A DNA stretch of 64,000 nucleotides, from contig CANMQO010000003.1 in assembly GCA_947500055.1 (NCBI GenBank), positions 186,001 through 250,000 on the forward strand. The letters are read 5' to 3'. Below, piece after piece: positions 7,825-16,421 of this stretch. The stretch's first letter is position 1. Every line of letters starts with the position of its first letter. This DNA is from an uncultured Paracoccaceae bacterium. Lineage in GTDB: Bacteria; Pseudomonadota; Alphaproteobacteria; Rhodobacterales; Rhodobacteraceae. Position numbers and translations under genes: made by a program. Below the pieces are notes generated by a model that was given only the letters and a program-made list of their open reading frames with translations, made no database searches and was not told where the DNA came from.

Positions 7825-8847
7825 ATGGTGGTTTCTGACATTTCCGGACGTGAAAAATTTCTGATCGTAACAACGATGAAGAACGAAGGCCCGTTCATGA
7901 TTGACTGGGTGGCCTATAACCTGTCGATCGGGTTCGATGACGTCCTGATCTACACGAATGATTGTGCAGACGGCACGGATTTGATTGGTGACCGGCTTCA
8001 GCAACTGGGCTTTGCCCATCATGAGCGCAATCGTCTTGGTCCGCGTGCCACGCCCCAAAACAGAGCCCATAACCTGTCGATGAAGCATCCCAGCTTTCTT
8101 GCGGCCGATTGGGTCATCAGCCTTGATGTGGATGAATATATCAATATCCGACTGCCAGAGGGGGGCATTCAGGCGTTTGTAGATACATGCGGCCCATCGG
8201 ATGCGATTTCGATCTGCTGGAAAATGTTCGGCAATGGCGGGGTCGATGACTATGAGGACACCCCTATCCCGGAACTTCTGCTTAAAGCGACGCGAGAGGA
8301 TCATTTCCCGCATTACAAAACCCGGGCCTTCAAGACACTTTTCCGCAACAACGGCAAATTCAATCGCTTTCGTGCCCACCGCCCGCGCATCGACCCGGAT
8401 GCGGCGGCGAACCCTGATGCGCCATATGAAGGCATTGTCTGGCGTGATGCTGGCGGACAAACAACCGATGCGGCACAAGTCGAATGGAAACGGTGGCGCG
8501 GATTTAGTGATGAACACGCACGTATCCATCATTATGCCGTCCGCACAACAGATAGTTTTCTGGTCAAGCGTGATCGCGGCCGCACCAATCACGTGGGGCA
8601 GGATCAGGGCCTCGAATATTGGAACCAGTTGAACCACAATGATGTGACGGATGACAGTATCCTGCGCCATATGCCCCGGATGCATGCCATCAAGGATAAG
8701 ATGCTCGCTGATCCCCAGTTAAAGAAACTGCATGGGGATGCCTGTGCCTGGCACCGGCAGAAGGCCGCAGAACTCAAGGCGCGGCCAGAATGGGCCGATT
8801 TTGCCGCGACATTATATGCCACACCGCAGGAAGGTGGTGAAAAATGA
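7825..8847 (+). CDS. Glycosyltransferase family 2-like protein (copy B)
   Basis: A 340-residue paralogue of the protein at 5136. It shares TTMKNEGPFM (MKNEG at 18-22), NDCADGTDLIGDRL, the metal site SLDVDEYINIRLP (DVDE at 101-104), RNNGKFNRFRAHRP and the RTTDSFLVKRDRGRTNH block. The two copies flank the SGNH-like and GT-B-like genes, so the cassette may add two related residues to one glycan. The start lies 2 bp after the previous stop. It overlaps the methyltransferase gene by 4 bp (ATGA). Confidence 0.85.
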   Translation: MVVSDISGREKFLIVTTMKNEGPFMIDWVAYNLSIGFDDVLIYTNDCADGTDLIGDRLQQLGFAHHERNRLGPRATPQNRAHNLSMKHPSFLAADWVISLDVDEYINIRLPEGGIQAFVDTCGPSDAISICWKMFGNGGVDDYEDTPIPELLLKATREDHFPHYKTRAFKTLFRNNGKFNRFRAHRPRIDPDAAANPDAPYEGIVWRDAGGQTTDAAQVEWKRWRGFSDEHARIHHYAVRTTDSFLVKRDRGRTNHVGQDQGLEYWNQLNHNDVTDDSILRHMPRMHAIKDKMLADPQLKKLHGDACAWHRQKAAELKARPEWADFAATLYATPQEGGEK

Positions 8848-9461
8848 AGAAACCGATGACCAAAGAAGAGCGTCAAATCAAACAAGCAAACCAACGCGCG
8901 AAGAAGGATGCGCTGCGTCGTTCCATGCTGGAAAAGATGCCGAAGGCAGGCATCTGTATCGAGATCGGTGTATGGCGCGGCGAGTTTTCATCGATCCTGA
9001 TCGAGAAACTGGCACCCAAACATTTATATCTGATCGACCCTTGGGCGGTGCAAAATGACGATGCCGGTGGTGCATCGCTGGCCGGGGCGCAGGACGTTGA
9101 TAAAATGAATAGAATCCACAATCAGGTCGCCGCAAAATTTGCCGATGAAATCGCTGCGGGTTCCGTATCGATCATCAGAGATTTCTCGGTTCCGGCGCTA
9201 TCCGCGTTTGATGATGAATCGATTGATTTTGCCTATATCGACGGCGATCATTCGTTCGAAGGCGTGCTGTCCGATCTTGATGCGCTTTTGCCAAAGCTCA
9301 AGGTTGGTGGCGTCGCGATGTTGGACGACTACCATCAAAAGGGCTGGTGGGGTGACGGTGTTATCCGCGCGCTCAACGTGTTTGTGGGCAAGAACCCGGG
9401 CCAGTTCCGGTTCAAGGCGATTGAAGGCGCGCAAGTTGCCGTTCAAAAAATCAAAAACTGA
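8844..9461 (+). CDS. Class I SAM-dependent methyltransferase (Methyltransf_24-like)
   Basis: A 205-residue enzyme. A basic N-terminal helix (TKEERQIKQANQRAKKDALRR) precedes the Rossmann core: GICIEIGVWRGEFSSIL (motif I), LYLIDPW (acidic loop), FAYIDGDHSFEGVLSDLDALLPKLKVGGVAMLDDY (motif IV and post-I). The DGDH and LDDYH residues are typical of cephalosporin-hydroxylase/sugar O-methyltransferase-like members. AAGGTGG precedes the ATG, which overlaps the stop of the GT2 gene. It probably methylates a sugar or a glycan end in the same pathway. Confidence 0.8.
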   Translation: MKKPMTKEERQIKQANQRAKKDALRRSMLEKMPKAGICIEIGVWRGEFSSILIEKLAPKHLYLIDPWAVQNDDAGGASLAGAQDVDKMNRIHNQVAAKFADEIAAGSVSIIRDFSVPALSAFDDESIDFAYIDGDHSFEGVLSDLDALLPKLKVGGVAMLDDYHQKGWWGDGVIRALNVFVGKNPGQFRFKAIEGAQVAVQKIKN

Positions 9462-9488
9462 ACGCCCGAGCCATATCGAACAGCGCAG

Positions 9489-11537
9489 CTAGCTGGCTTT
9501 TCCAAGGATGCGTTGGCGTCTGTTCTTGTAGCGTTTCTGATTTGGGGCAATCTCGGTTGCTTGCTCAAGCGCTGCAATGGCTGCCTGTTTATCCTGCATA
9601 TCCAGGCAAAGGTCTGCATAGGATGAATGCAGTTCGGCCGTTGTTTCATCCATCTGCGTTGCGGCTTTCATGGCCGCCCGCGCTGATGTCAGATCGCCCG
9701 CCCGTTGATGGATCAAGCCGGTCAGGAAATGCCAGAAGGCATGATCGGGGCCAAGGGCCTTGCAATGTTCCATTTGCGCAAGAGCCCCGTCATAATCCCC
9801 ACGCAGCATGAGTATTTCAGCCTGCCGCTTATGAATTAGCGGATCATCCGCCACCTTATTGAGGGCTTGCGTATTGGTTTCCAGTGCAGCGTCAAGATCA
9901 CCCAACCGGGTCTCGATCAATGCGCGAAAGCTGAATGTGTCACGCTCACGTACATAGGTTTCATCTGTCATCAGCCTTGTGCGCAGTGCCTCAAGATCGG
10001 GTTTTGAACTCATCAGCCGCTTTGATTTACCGTCCATGGCAAACCACGGCCATTCAAGCGCAATCGTTGAAAGGTCCAGCGCGCGGCGGCGCAAAATCCT
10101 GTTTTGCTGAACCACGATATTCGTCTGCTGGTATCGGATCGGCAGATGTACAAGTGTATCCCGGTCAAATGGCAGGGTAGCGCCCGGTTTCAGCCGCCGC
10201 TGTCTGATCATCAGGGAGCCGATTACCGCGACATCCGGCAACATCGGTTTCTGCCAGAACGCGCGCAGAAACGACCGGTTTGCAAGGACCGGCCTGGTCA
10301 ATCTGGCCAGGATATAGGCCTGAATGGCCAGCGCAGAGATGTAATTTTCCTGCCATTGGTTAGGGTCTCTGAGGGCACGCCGCACATGTCGCAATGCTGG
10401 CTCCCATTGTTCAAGATAGATCCCGTTTGTTGCATGCATGAGTGGCAAGAATGCATTGTCAGCGCCCGCATCAAGGATACTTTGCCCGATGCCCCAGGCC
10501 TCCGCCTCTCTGTCGGTTTCCTGCAGGCGCCGCGCAACCTTGACGTAAATATGCGCGGCTTCGCTTGGGGTAATGAACTCCGAAATACCTCTGCGAAACC
10601 GGTCGGCGGCCTTGCTATAGGCCGCATCGCGTTCTTCGACGCTGAGAACCTCGTGAAAACACTTGCGCTCCCGCCCACTCAGGCGGGCCGCGGCACGGCT
10701 GAAGGCGCTGATCGGCGGTGCGATAATTTCAGATGCACGCGACATGGCAAACAGCTCCAGGAAATCGCGCTGCACAGGTTTGCAATCGCCAAGATCAACA
10801 AAATCATCAATGCTGCTGACTTGCGGATGTGCGGTCGTGAAACGGGCGATGCTTTCGGGTTGATCTGAAAACACGAGCGCGTCAGCATCGGGGTTCTTTT
10901 CCAGATAGGCCGAATAAAGCTCGTCCGGTTCGATCTTGGCGGGCCATTCCTTATGTTTCCAGGGGGCTTCATTCAGAATATCGCCGCGCCGAATATGGTA
11001 GGCCGTTACCTTGCGCCCGCCCTGATCCATTTTCGCAATGATTTGCCCAATATGCTTCTGCACGACAGGGTTAAAACCAATGCGCAGGATAAACCCCCGG
11101 AACCGCTCTGTCAGATCTTCGTCCTGTTCCCAGGGAAAGCGTAGAATTTCAAACCCTTCGTCCAAAAGAACATGGCCACCACGCGCAAGATGGGCATTCA
11201 GCCTGTCAGGGTTCTTATCCTTGTGAAAGGTCCAAACGGGCTTGGTCTTACTGTCAAGGGCTTCGAACGTATCATTGTCGATGAAGTGCCGATCGATGAA
11301 AGACCGATCAAACAGGTCCGACGGGGTATCAAGCTTTGGCGCCATGGCGCCACGTGGAAACCAGTTGATGCAAAAATCGGCGTCATAATCTTCGGCCAAT
11401 CGGATGCTGTTAAGCAACACCAACAAACGCGCGCCTAGCTGATCCTTTCTCAGGCCAATGAAGCGGCTCTGGCCGGGTGACTTGATACTCAACGCCATTC
11501 TACTGACACTTTGGTGCGCGCAATCATGCATGTCCAA
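9489..11537 (-). CDS. Fucosyltransferase-like domain fused to TPR repeats
   Basis: A 682-residue protein. Residues about 35-300 look like a GT11/NodZ-type fucosyltransferase: GARLLVLLNSIRLAEDYDADFCINW, the GDP-binding motif HIRRGD at 181-186, ALVFSDQPESI, and FLELFAMSRASEIIAPPISAFSRAAARLSG. The remainder (about 310-680) is helical, with clear TPR units near the end (AEILMLRGDYDGALAQMEHCKALGPD and following). The fusion length is unusual for GT11 enzymes, which are about 280-300 residues. Its gene ends 27 bp from the convergent methyltransferase gene and lies 12 bp downstream of the FkbM gene. GDP-fucose genes (gmd, fcl) are 2.5 kb away. Confidence 0.65.
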   Translation of the reverse strand: MDMHDCAHQSVSRMALSIKSPGQSRFIGLRKDQLGARLLVLLNSIRLAEDYDADFCINWFPRGAMAPKLDTPSDLFDRSFIDRHFIDNDTFEALDSKTKPVWTFHKDKNPDRLNAHLARGGHVLLDEGFEILRFPWEQDEDLTERFRGFILRIGFNPVVQKHIGQIIAKMDQGGRKVTAYHIRRGDILNEAPWKHKEWPAKIEPDELYSAYLEKNPDADALVFSDQPESIARFTTAHPQVSSIDDFVDLGDCKPVQRDFLELFAMSRASEIIAPPISAFSRAAARLSGRERKCFHEVLSVEERDAAYSKAADRFRRGISEFITPSEAAHIYVKVARRLQETDREAEAWGIGQSILDAGADNAFLPLMHATNGIYLEQWEPALRHVRRALRDPNQWQENYISALAIQAYILARLTRPVLANRSFLRAFWQKPMLPDVAVIGSLMIRQRRLKPGATLPFDRDTLVHLPIRYQQTNIVVQQNRILRRRALDLSTIALEWPWFAMDGKSKRLMSSKPDLEALRTRLMTDETYVRERDTFSFRALIETRLGDLDAALETNTQALNKVADDPLIHKRQAEILMLRGDYDGALAQMEHCKALGPDHAFWHFLTGLIHQRAGDLTSARAAMKAATQMDETTAELHSSYADLCLDMQDKQAAIAALEQATEIAPNQKRYKNRRQRILGKAS

Positions 11538-11549
11538 GGAGTTCCCCAG

Positions 11550-12308
11550 TTAGGCATGGAGCCAGCGCTTGGGTAACATAAGGGCCGGTTTCCGAATGTC
11601 GTGCCGACGATCCAGCGCATGTGGCAATTTTGATACTGGCCGCAATCCTATCGCGCGATCACGGCGTAGAAGTGTAGCTTCTACAACGCGTGGGATGTCC
11701 TGCCCATCAACCCGAACGGTGCCGGAAACGTTGTTTGGGTGCAGGTGAACCGTCACAAAATCCTTATGAAGTTTCTTGATGGCCTTAATGGCCTTATTGT
11801 AGAACCTTGGTTTCGTTAGAATGGAAGGCAGATGGTGCCATTCAATCACGATCATCCGAAAACGTCGGAGTAACTCCTGCGGAGCCGCGCCAAGAGTGAC
11901 GTATTCCGCGCCTTCTATATCGATTTGCAACAACAAATCGGCGCTTGGATCTGGATCAGTTTCGGCCACCCACGAAGCAAGGCTCATGAACTCGTTTTCA
12001 TCTTTGTCTCCTAAGAACTTTGGTACAAACTGCGCACCGGGGACATCAACTGGGAGGTGCTTAACCGAGGCATCCGCCATAAACGACGGAATGTTGCGCT
12101 TGGCCATATCCAACTCAAAACTGACTTGCTGTGATACACCGGGGGAATAACACGCTGCGATATCGCGCAAATCATCAGGCAAAAGATAACCACCATCGCC
12201 AAAGCTTCCCATGCGGATGAGTGGTGTATTTGTTTGGTAAGGACGCATGAATTCGTCAATGATCGACGTACATAGATCGGGGTTAGGTGGCAGGCTTTTT
12301 TGATCCAT
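11550..12308 (-). CDS. FkbM-family methyltransferase
   Basis: A 252-residue SAM-dependent methyltransferase. The N-terminal region GSFGDGGYLLPDDL followed by a cysteine/serine-rich loop and LLLQIDIEGAEYVTL (about 124-138) is the FkbM hallmark, with VIEWHHLPSIL after it. FkbM proteins in glycan islands typically O-methylate sugars. It is cotranscribed with the fucosyltransferase-like gene (12-bp gap). Base composition is slightly AT-richer than the core genes downstream. Confidence 0.75.
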   Translation of the reverse strand: MDQKSLPPNPDLCTSIIDEFMRPYQTNTPLIRMGSFGDGGYLLPDDLRDIAACYSPGVSQQVSFELDMAKRNIPSFMADASVKHLPVDVPGAQFVPKFLGDKDENEFMSLASWVAETDPDPSADLLLQIDIEGAEYVTLGAAPQELLRRFRMIVIEWHHLPSILTKPRFYNKAIKAIKKLHKDFVTVHLHPNNVSGTVRVDGQDIPRVVEATLLRRDRAIGLRPVSKLPHALDRRHDIRKPALMLPKRWLHA

Positions 12309-12939
12309 GGCTGTCCCTAAATTTCAATATGGCTGTGTGATGGCCTGTCGAAATCAAGGCGTGCATACGCCAAGTTTTGAGGCCGCGTGGTGATCACCCA
12401 TTCTTAGAAGGGCGCTTCGGTGACATCTTCGCTGCTTTTGCTTCCTTTATTGTGTTAGTGAGCCGATCCCCATGTTTGGCCTTTCGCTGTTGTATGTCCA
12501 GAGCCGGTGCGTATCGCATTATCGCCAACTTCTTCAATTGCTACAAAATATGCCGTCCATGGCATTCAGCGGGACCAATTCGAGCGTAGCGTTCCACGTA
12601 AACGTTCTGGGGTCTTGCCTAGTTGGAATTTGATCAGTGCATTCCTTGCCATTGGGTTCATGTATGATGTTATGATGTGTCCCGTTCTTGCATCTCCAAG
12701 ATTATCCTTACGTTTGATCAGCGGGATCCCTTACGGCATCGTCCGCCACAACCGGGGCGGTCTCTGTAAACTCTCATATTTGCAAAACTGCAGCAAATGA
12801 CAGTGAGGGATGAGCGGCGCAAGATTGACGCTAGTGGTTACATGCCAAATCACCTAAACAGTGTGACATACAGCAAGGTGGTTCAGCACAACGATGCCAT
12901 CCTTCGCAAACATGCCATGTCTGATCCGGTTACGCAAAA
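12309..12939. other. Long non-coding stretch inside the glycan island
   Basis: The 631 bp between two divergent transcription units are AT-richer than the neighbours. Small hairpins are visible (GGCGT-GCAT-ACGCC at 12358-12371 and the palindrome GGTGATCACC at 12389-12398). The short ORFs in the track (70 and 97 codons) have no recognisable product and no SD. I see no intact gene, RNA or mobile-element end; it may be a decayed gene plus two promoters. Confidence 0.4.
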
Positions 12940-13959
12940 ATGAAAAAAATCCTGATTACTGGAACAGCCGGCTTCATTGGCTTTCACCTCGCGCAAAAGC
13001 TGCTGGATCAAGGGCTGATCGTGCATGGGTATGATGGGATGACGGATTATTATGACGTTACCCTGAAAAAAGAACGCCATAATATCCTGTCTTCCAATGA
13101 CCGTTTCAGCAAAACCATTGCGATGCTTGAGGATGCGGAAGTTTTTGCAAAAACGGCCGGCGATTTCGAACCAGACGTGATCATACACCTGGCCGCGCAG
13201 GCCGGGGTGCGGTATTCGCTTGAAGAGCCCCGATCCTATATTGAATCGAATGTCATTGGCACATTCAATGTGATGGAGGCCGCACGCGAATTGGGCGTTC
13301 AGCATCTGTTAATGGCATCCACATCATCGATCTACGGGGCGAACACGCAGATGCCCTATGCCGAGACCCACAAAGCCGATAACCCCATGACGATCTATGC
13401 CGCCACCAAGAAGGCGAATGAGGCGATGGGGCATTCCTATGCACATCTTTATCATCTGCCCACAACCATGTTTCGCTTCTTTACGGTTTACGGACCATGG
13501 GGGCGCCCGGATATGGCGTTGTTCAAGTTCACCAAGGGCATCATCGATGGCACGCCGATTGATATCTACAATCATGGTGAGATGTATCGGGATTTCACCT
13601 ATATTGACGATTTGGTGCTGGCGATTTCCGACCTTATCAAGGTACCGCCCACGCGGGTCGATGACCCCGACCAGATTGCGCCCGGCGATAGTCTTTCTCC
13701 GGTTGCGCCGTTTCGGATTGTGAACATCGGGAACAATGACAAAGTGCGCCTGTTGGATTTTGTGGAAACCATCGAAGCCGCAATAGGTAAGAAAGCACAA
13801 AAGCGCTTCCTTGACATGCAAAAGGGTGAAGTATTCGCGACCTGGGCAGATGCGACATTGCTTGAGGCGCTGACGGGTAAACGGCCCCAGACGCGGTTTG
13901 AGGACGGTGTCTCAAAATTTGTCCAATGGTATCAAGAATATTACGCCACGCCCAAATAG
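12940..13959 (+). CDS. UDP-glucuronate 4-epimerase-type SDR enzyme
   Basis: A 339-residue extended SDR. The NAD-binding motif is TGTAGFIGFH (7-16), followed by the DYYD loop and VIIHLAAQAGVRYSLEEPRSYIESN, which is characteristic of UDP-GalA/GlcA 4-epimerases (GAE, LspL, WbnF). Catalytic residues appear in STSSIYG and IYAATKKANE (YxxxK). MFRFFTVYGPWGRPDMALFKF and NHGEMYRDFTYIDD are also diagnostic. It would convert UDP-glucuronate to UDP-galacturonate for polysaccharide. The other possibility is a UDP-glucose 4-epimerase, less likely given the DYYD segment. Confidence 0.85.
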   Translation: MKKILITGTAGFIGFHLAQKLLDQGLIVHGYDGMTDYYDVTLKKERHNILSSNDRFSKTIAMLEDAEVFAKTAGDFEPDVIIHLAAQAGVRYSLEEPRSYIESNVIGTFNVMEAARELGVQHLLMASTSSIYGANTQMPYAETHKADNPMTIYAATKKANEAMGHSYAHLYHLPTTMFRFFTVYGPWGRPDMALFKFTKGIIDGTPIDIYNHGEMYRDFTYIDDLVLAISDLIKVPPTRVDDPDQIAPGDSLSPVAPFRIVNIGNNDKVRLLDFVETIEAAIGKKAQKRFLDMQKGEVFATWADATLLEALTGKRPQTRFEDGVSKFVQWYQEYYATPK

Positions 13960-14043
13960 ATTGGACAAGTCTTCATCCTGTTCGATGTTCGCGAAAGAGA
14001 GTAAGTAAGGATAGTTTCTCAGGACTGTGAAAGAGGCAAATCA

Positions 14044-15165
14044 TTGACAAAACGCGCGCTGATCACCGGGGTCACCGGACAGGATGGGTCATACCTGGCG
14101 GAGCTTCTGCTGGAAAAAGGCTATGAGGTGCACGGTATCAAGCGGCGTGCGTCGCTTTTCAACACGGCGCGCGTGGATCATATTTATGAAGACCCGCACA
14201 CCGACAATAATCGGTTTAAGCTGCATTATGGCGATCTGACCGACAGTTCCAATCTGACCCGTATCATTTCCGAAGTTGCGCCTGATGAGGTGTATAATCT
14301 TGGCGCACAATCCCATGTGGCGGTATCATTTGAGGCGCCGGAATATACTGCGGATGTGGACGCTATGGGCACCCTGCGTCTGCTTGAGGCGATACGTTTC
14401 CTGAAGCTCGAAAAGAAGACGAAATTCTATCAGGCCTCGACATCCGAACTTTACGGGAAGGTCCGTGAGACACCGCAAACAGAAACCACCCCGTTTCACC
14501 CGCGCAGCCCCTATGGCGTGGCCAAGTTGTACGCCTTCTGGATCGCAGTAAATTACCGCGAATCCTATGATATGTTTGCCTGTAATGGCATCTTGTTTAA
14601 CCACGAAAGCCCGCGCCGCGGCGAAACCTTTGTAACCCGTAAAATCACCCGCGGATTGGCGAATATCGCCATGGGGCTGGAGGATTGTCTTTATATGGGT
14701 AACATTGATGCGTTGCGCGATTGGGGCCATGCCAAGGATTATGTCCGCATGCAATGGTTGATGCTGCAACAGGACCAGCCAGAGGATTATGTGATCGCGA
14801 CGGGCAAACAGTATTCTGTGCGCGAATTCATAACATGGTCAGCCCGCGAACTGGGTATAGAGTTGGAGTTCAATGGCACAGGTGTCGAGGAAACTGCCAC
14901 CGTTGCTTCGATCTCCGGGGACAAGGCCCCAGCCCTGAATGTCGGCGATGTCATCATCCGGATCGACACCCGTTATTTCCGCCCTGCCGAGGTTGAAACC
15001 CTTCTGGGTGATCCATCGAAGGCCAAGGCCAAACTCGGCTGGGAGCCAGAGATCACCGCGCAGGAAATGTGTGCCGAGATGGTTCTGGAGGATCACAAAT
15101 CGGCCCAGCGCGCTGCATTGCTCAAACAGCACGGGCTGGAATTGCCTGTCAGCGTTGAAAGCTAG
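14044..15165 (+). CDS. gmd: GDP-mannose 4,6-dehydratase
   Basis: A 373-residue SDR with [24 protein letters not shown] (NADP motif), [53 protein letters not shown] and [13 protein letters not shown] (YxxxK), followed by [17 protein letters not shown]. This is the complete Gmd signature. It converts GDP-D-mannose to GDP-4-keto-6-deoxymannose, the substrate of the next gene. The start is TTG at 14044; no in-frame ATG exists close by and the SD is weak (AGAGG). Length is normal for the family. Confidence 0.95.
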   Translation: MTKRALITGVTGQDGSYLAELLLEKGYEVHGIKRRASLFNTARVDHIYEDPHTDNNRFKLHYGDLTDSSNLTRIISEVAPDEVYNLGAQSHVAVSFEAPEYTADVDAMGTLRLLEAIRFLKLEKKTKFYQASTSELYGKVRETPQTETTPFHPRSPYGVAKLYAFWIAVNYRESYDMFACNGILFNHESPRRGETFVTRKITRGLANIAMGLEDCLYMGNIDALRDWGHAKDYVRMQWLMLQQDQPEDYVIATGKQYSVREFITWSARELGIELEFNGTGVEETATVASISGDKAPALNVGDVIIRIDTRYFRPAEVETLLGDPSKAKAKLGWEPEITAQEMCAEMVLEDHKSAQRAALLKQHGLELPVSVES

Positions 15166-15168
15166 GCA

Positions 15169-16137
15169 ATGCGCATTTACGTTGCAGGGCATCGTGGCAT
15201 GGTGGGGGGTGCAATTCTGCGCCGCCTTCGCGCGCAGGGTGAGCATGATTTGATCACCGCGACCAGTACGGAACTTGATCTTACAGACCAGGCAGCGGTG
15301 CGAAAATTCATGCAGAGCCAGAAACCTGACGCCGTGATTTTGGCTGCCGCCAAGGTAGGCGGGATCGTCGCCAATAACACCTACCCTGCACAGTTCATCT
15401 ACGAAAACCTGATGATCGAATGCAACGTCATTCACCAGGCTTTCGCAGCGGGCTGTCAGAAGCTTCTGCAATTGGGTTCGTCCTGCATCTACCCCCGAGA
15501 AGTGACCCAACCGATGGCCGAAAATGCGCTTCTGACCGGCATTCTGGAGCCAACGAATGAGCCCTATGCGGTGGCAAAGATCGCCGGGATCAAACTATGC
15601 GAAAGCTATAACCGGCAATATGGCACCGACTACCGTTCCGTGATGCCAACCAACCTTTATGGCGTGGGTGACAACTTTCATCCCGAGAACTCCCACGTAT
15701 TGCCCGCGATGATCAGGCGATTTCACAATGCGGTGCAGGACGGTGCGGATGAGGTTGTGATCTGGGGCACCGGCACCCCGCGACGCGAGTTTCTGAATGT
15801 CGAAGATATGGCGGACGCGTCGCTATTTGTGATGAACCTTGACCGGGTCACCTATGATGCGAATACCGACCCGATGTTGTCCCACATAAACGTTGGCACG
15901 GGTACAGATGTGTCAGTCCTTGAAGCCGCCCAGATGATTGCCGACGTGACCGGCTTTGAAGGTCGGATCACCTGCGACACGACAAAACCCGATGGCGCGA
16001 TGCGCAAGCTGATGGATGTCAGTCGCCTTACGGCGATGGGCTGGAGCGCACGCATCGGTCTGCGAGAGGGGCTGGCGCAAACCTATATCTGGTATCTGGA
16101 ACAACTGGCATCCGGTGCGGTGGTGAGGGAAAAATAG
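15169..16137 (+). CDS. fcl: GDP-L-fucose synthase
   Basis: A 322-residue bifunctional epimerase/reductase: [11 protein letters not shown] at the N-terminus, [48 protein letters not shown] and [22 protein letters not shown] with the catalytic YxxxK, then [25 protein letters not shown]. The order gmd-fcl with a 3-bp gap completes GDP-L-fucose synthesis from GDP-mannose. The fucosyltransferase-like TPR protein at 9489-11537 is the obvious candidate consumer. Also called wcaG. Confidence 0.95.
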   Translation: MRIYVAGHRGMVGGAILRRLRAQGEHDLITATSTELDLTDQAAVRKFMQSQKPDAVILAAAKVGGIVANNTYPAQFIYENLMIECNVIHQAFAAGCQKLLQLGSSCIYPREVTQPMAENALLTGILEPTNEPYAVAKIAGIKLCESYNRQYGTDYRSVMPTNLYGVGDNFHPENSHVLPAMIRRFHNAVQDGADEVVIWGTGTPRREFLNVEDMADASLFVMNLDRVTYDANTDPMLSHINVGTGTDVSVLEAAQMIADVTGFEGRITCDTTKPDGAMRKLMDVSRLTAMGWSARIGLREGLAQTYIWYLEQLASGAVVREK

Positions 16138-16251
16138 GGTTCCTCCTATTTCGCGTTGATGCGCCACATGGCCGATGAATTAGGTCAGGGCCACCGGGCT
16201 GGCCGCAAACGGGTTCGGGACGGTCGAACCGCAAAACCCGCCGATTTCACG

Positions 16252-16290
16252 GTCGGCAAAGTGTCGGCAGAACGTCGGACTTGCGTCGGG
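16252..16290. repeat. Four GTCGG repeats with exact 11-bp phasing (dpp promoter region)
   Basis: GTCGGC starts at 16252 and 16263, GTCGGA at 16274 and GTCGGG at 16285; every step is 11 bp. The flank CCGATTTCACG just before the first repeat is matched by CCGATTTTGACG before a second array at 30064. The array lies about 130 bp upstream of the first binding-protein gene. It looks like a multi-site protein-binding element on one helical face. Confidence 0.7.
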
Positions 16291-16421
16291 CAGCTTGTTG
16301 TCATCTCTGCCCCGCCGATTCTGCAGGTTCAAAATGGGCTGGCACCGCCCATCCATCTATCGCCTTGCCAAGCTACGAATTTTAGCAAATGTTACCGGCA
16401 CAACGAAATTGGGAGACCACA

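Noticed and set aside
12377-12800. Small plus-strand ORFs of 70 and 97 codons
   Set aside because: They lack SDs, overlap each other and show no recognisable protein pattern.
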